DNA from: 2-01-FULL-45-10 sp964450115
GTDB taxonomy: Bacteria > Omnitrophota > Gorgyraeia > 2-01-FULL-45-10
Direction of reading: 5' to 3'
Assembly: GCA_964450115.1 (NCBI GenBank)
Contig: CAYVCD010000001.1
Location: forward strand, 1 to 64,000
Length of the DNA: 64,000 bases
This document shows positions 63,665 to 64,000 of the stretch, one piece after another. Each line of letters opens with the position of its first letter. Position 1 is the first letter of the stretch. Position numbers and translations under genes: made by a program. The notes under the pieces are model-generated. The model was given only the letters and a program-made list of their open reading frames with translations, was not told the DNA's origin and did no database searches.

Positions 63665-63666
63665 AT

Positions 63667-64000
63667 ATGTTCTGTTATCAATGCGAACAGGCGGCAGGTG
63701 GTACGGGATGCACGAAAGTCGGGGTTTGCGGTAAGAATGAGGATATACAGAGTCTTCAGGATACGCTTTTATACGGATTAAAAGGGATAGCCGCCTATGC
63801 ATATCATGCCAGAGAGCTTGGCGCCCGCAATGAAGATGTCGACGCGTTTATGCACGAAGCGCTATTCAAAACAGTGACGAATGTGAGCTTTGACCTTAAT
63901 CAGCATATTGCGATGGTGCTGAAGTGCGGCCAGATGAACCTTAAAGTAATGGAGCTTCTCGATAAAGCGCATACTGATAAATTTGGCAAGCCAACTCCTG
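63667..64000 (+). CDS. hcp: Hybrid cluster protein / hydroxylamine reductase, 3' truncated by the window
   Basis: 111 residues before the edge; the gene continues. The N-terminal cysteines C3, C6, C15 and C21 (FCYQCEQAAGGTGCTKVGVC) and LQDTLLYGLKGIAAYAYHAR are diagnostic of Hcp. A strong AGGAGG precedes ATG 63667. Hcp reduces NO or hydroxylamine and relieves nitrosative stress. Co-transcribed with the Rrf2 and ferredoxin-like genes. Confidence 0.95.
   Translation, partial: MFCYQCEQAAGGTGCTKVGVCGKNEDIQSLQDTLLYGLKGIAAYAYHARELGARNEDVDAFMHEALFKTVTNVSFDLNQHIAMVLKCGQMNLKVMELLDKAHTDKFGKPTP

Noticed and set aside
1..64000. CRISPR array, rRNA or tRNA genes
   Set aside because: No regularly spaced short repeats, no T-loop GGTTCGA-type sequence in a cloverleaf context, and no rRNA-like segment were seen.

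Overview
The window reads as a chromosomal segment of a Gram-negative-type bacterium, most likely Omnitrophota (former OP3/Omnitrophica) or a close PVC-superphylum relative. This is inference: it rests on outer-membrane machinery (secretins, TolC, RND pump, OmpA), a very large extracellular protein, two large secreted proteins sharing an unfamiliar N-terminal domain, and mid-GC, tightly packed and often overlapping genes. No rRNA or tRNA gene and no CRISPR array was seen. Nearly every gene is on the + strand.

Layout. 1-2917: two c-di-GMP signalling proteins (a GGDEF protein cut by the window edge, and a receiver-GAF-GGDEF-HD-GYP protein). 2982-9376: a MarR-controlled TolC/adaptor/RND efflux operon ending in a PII-like partner. 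9475-13255: housekeeping genes (GreA, RNA uracil methyltransferase, DTG-type aspartic protease, YbgC thioesterase, macro-Nudix fusion). 13264-13855 and 17406-17989: two gene-free stretches, each holding a nested-hairpin element followed by a shared repeat of about 340 bp. Between them lie a Ski2-like helicase, an OmpA-LysM protein and PtsN. 18022-25474: duplicated MerR-like/secretin modules sharing a 25-bp promoter-proximal motif, plus an ExeA-like ATPase, a GspC-like protein and TPR/coiled-coil membrane proteins.

25502-53315: a strong promoter and what looks like a class I c-di-GMP riboswitch with a terminator, interrupted by a palindromic insert. It precedes a RAYT transposase-domain protein fused to a membrane/coiled-coil tail related to the gene just upstream, a 4250-residue surface protein, a membrane protein, an HExxH peptidase, an F-type ATPase-like set (epsilon, c, b-delta, alpha, gamma, beta; no subunit a) and then, with overlapping genes, type II secretion genes gspE-F-L-M-I-J-K-G. 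53337-54695: TrpB-like protein. 54841-62298: two large secreted paralogues with conserved QDAH and GGFH motifs. 62329-64000: an Rrf2 regulator, a ferredoxin-like protein and the start of hcp, which looks like a nitrosative/oxidative stress unit.

The unifying idea (inference) is c-di-GMP control of surface secretion: enzymes that make and break c-di-GMP, MshEN-type domains on a GGDEF protein and on GspE, and a riboswitch ahead of the giant-protein/ATPase/secretion block. Short palindromic repeats of several families are scattered through the region, some inside genes.
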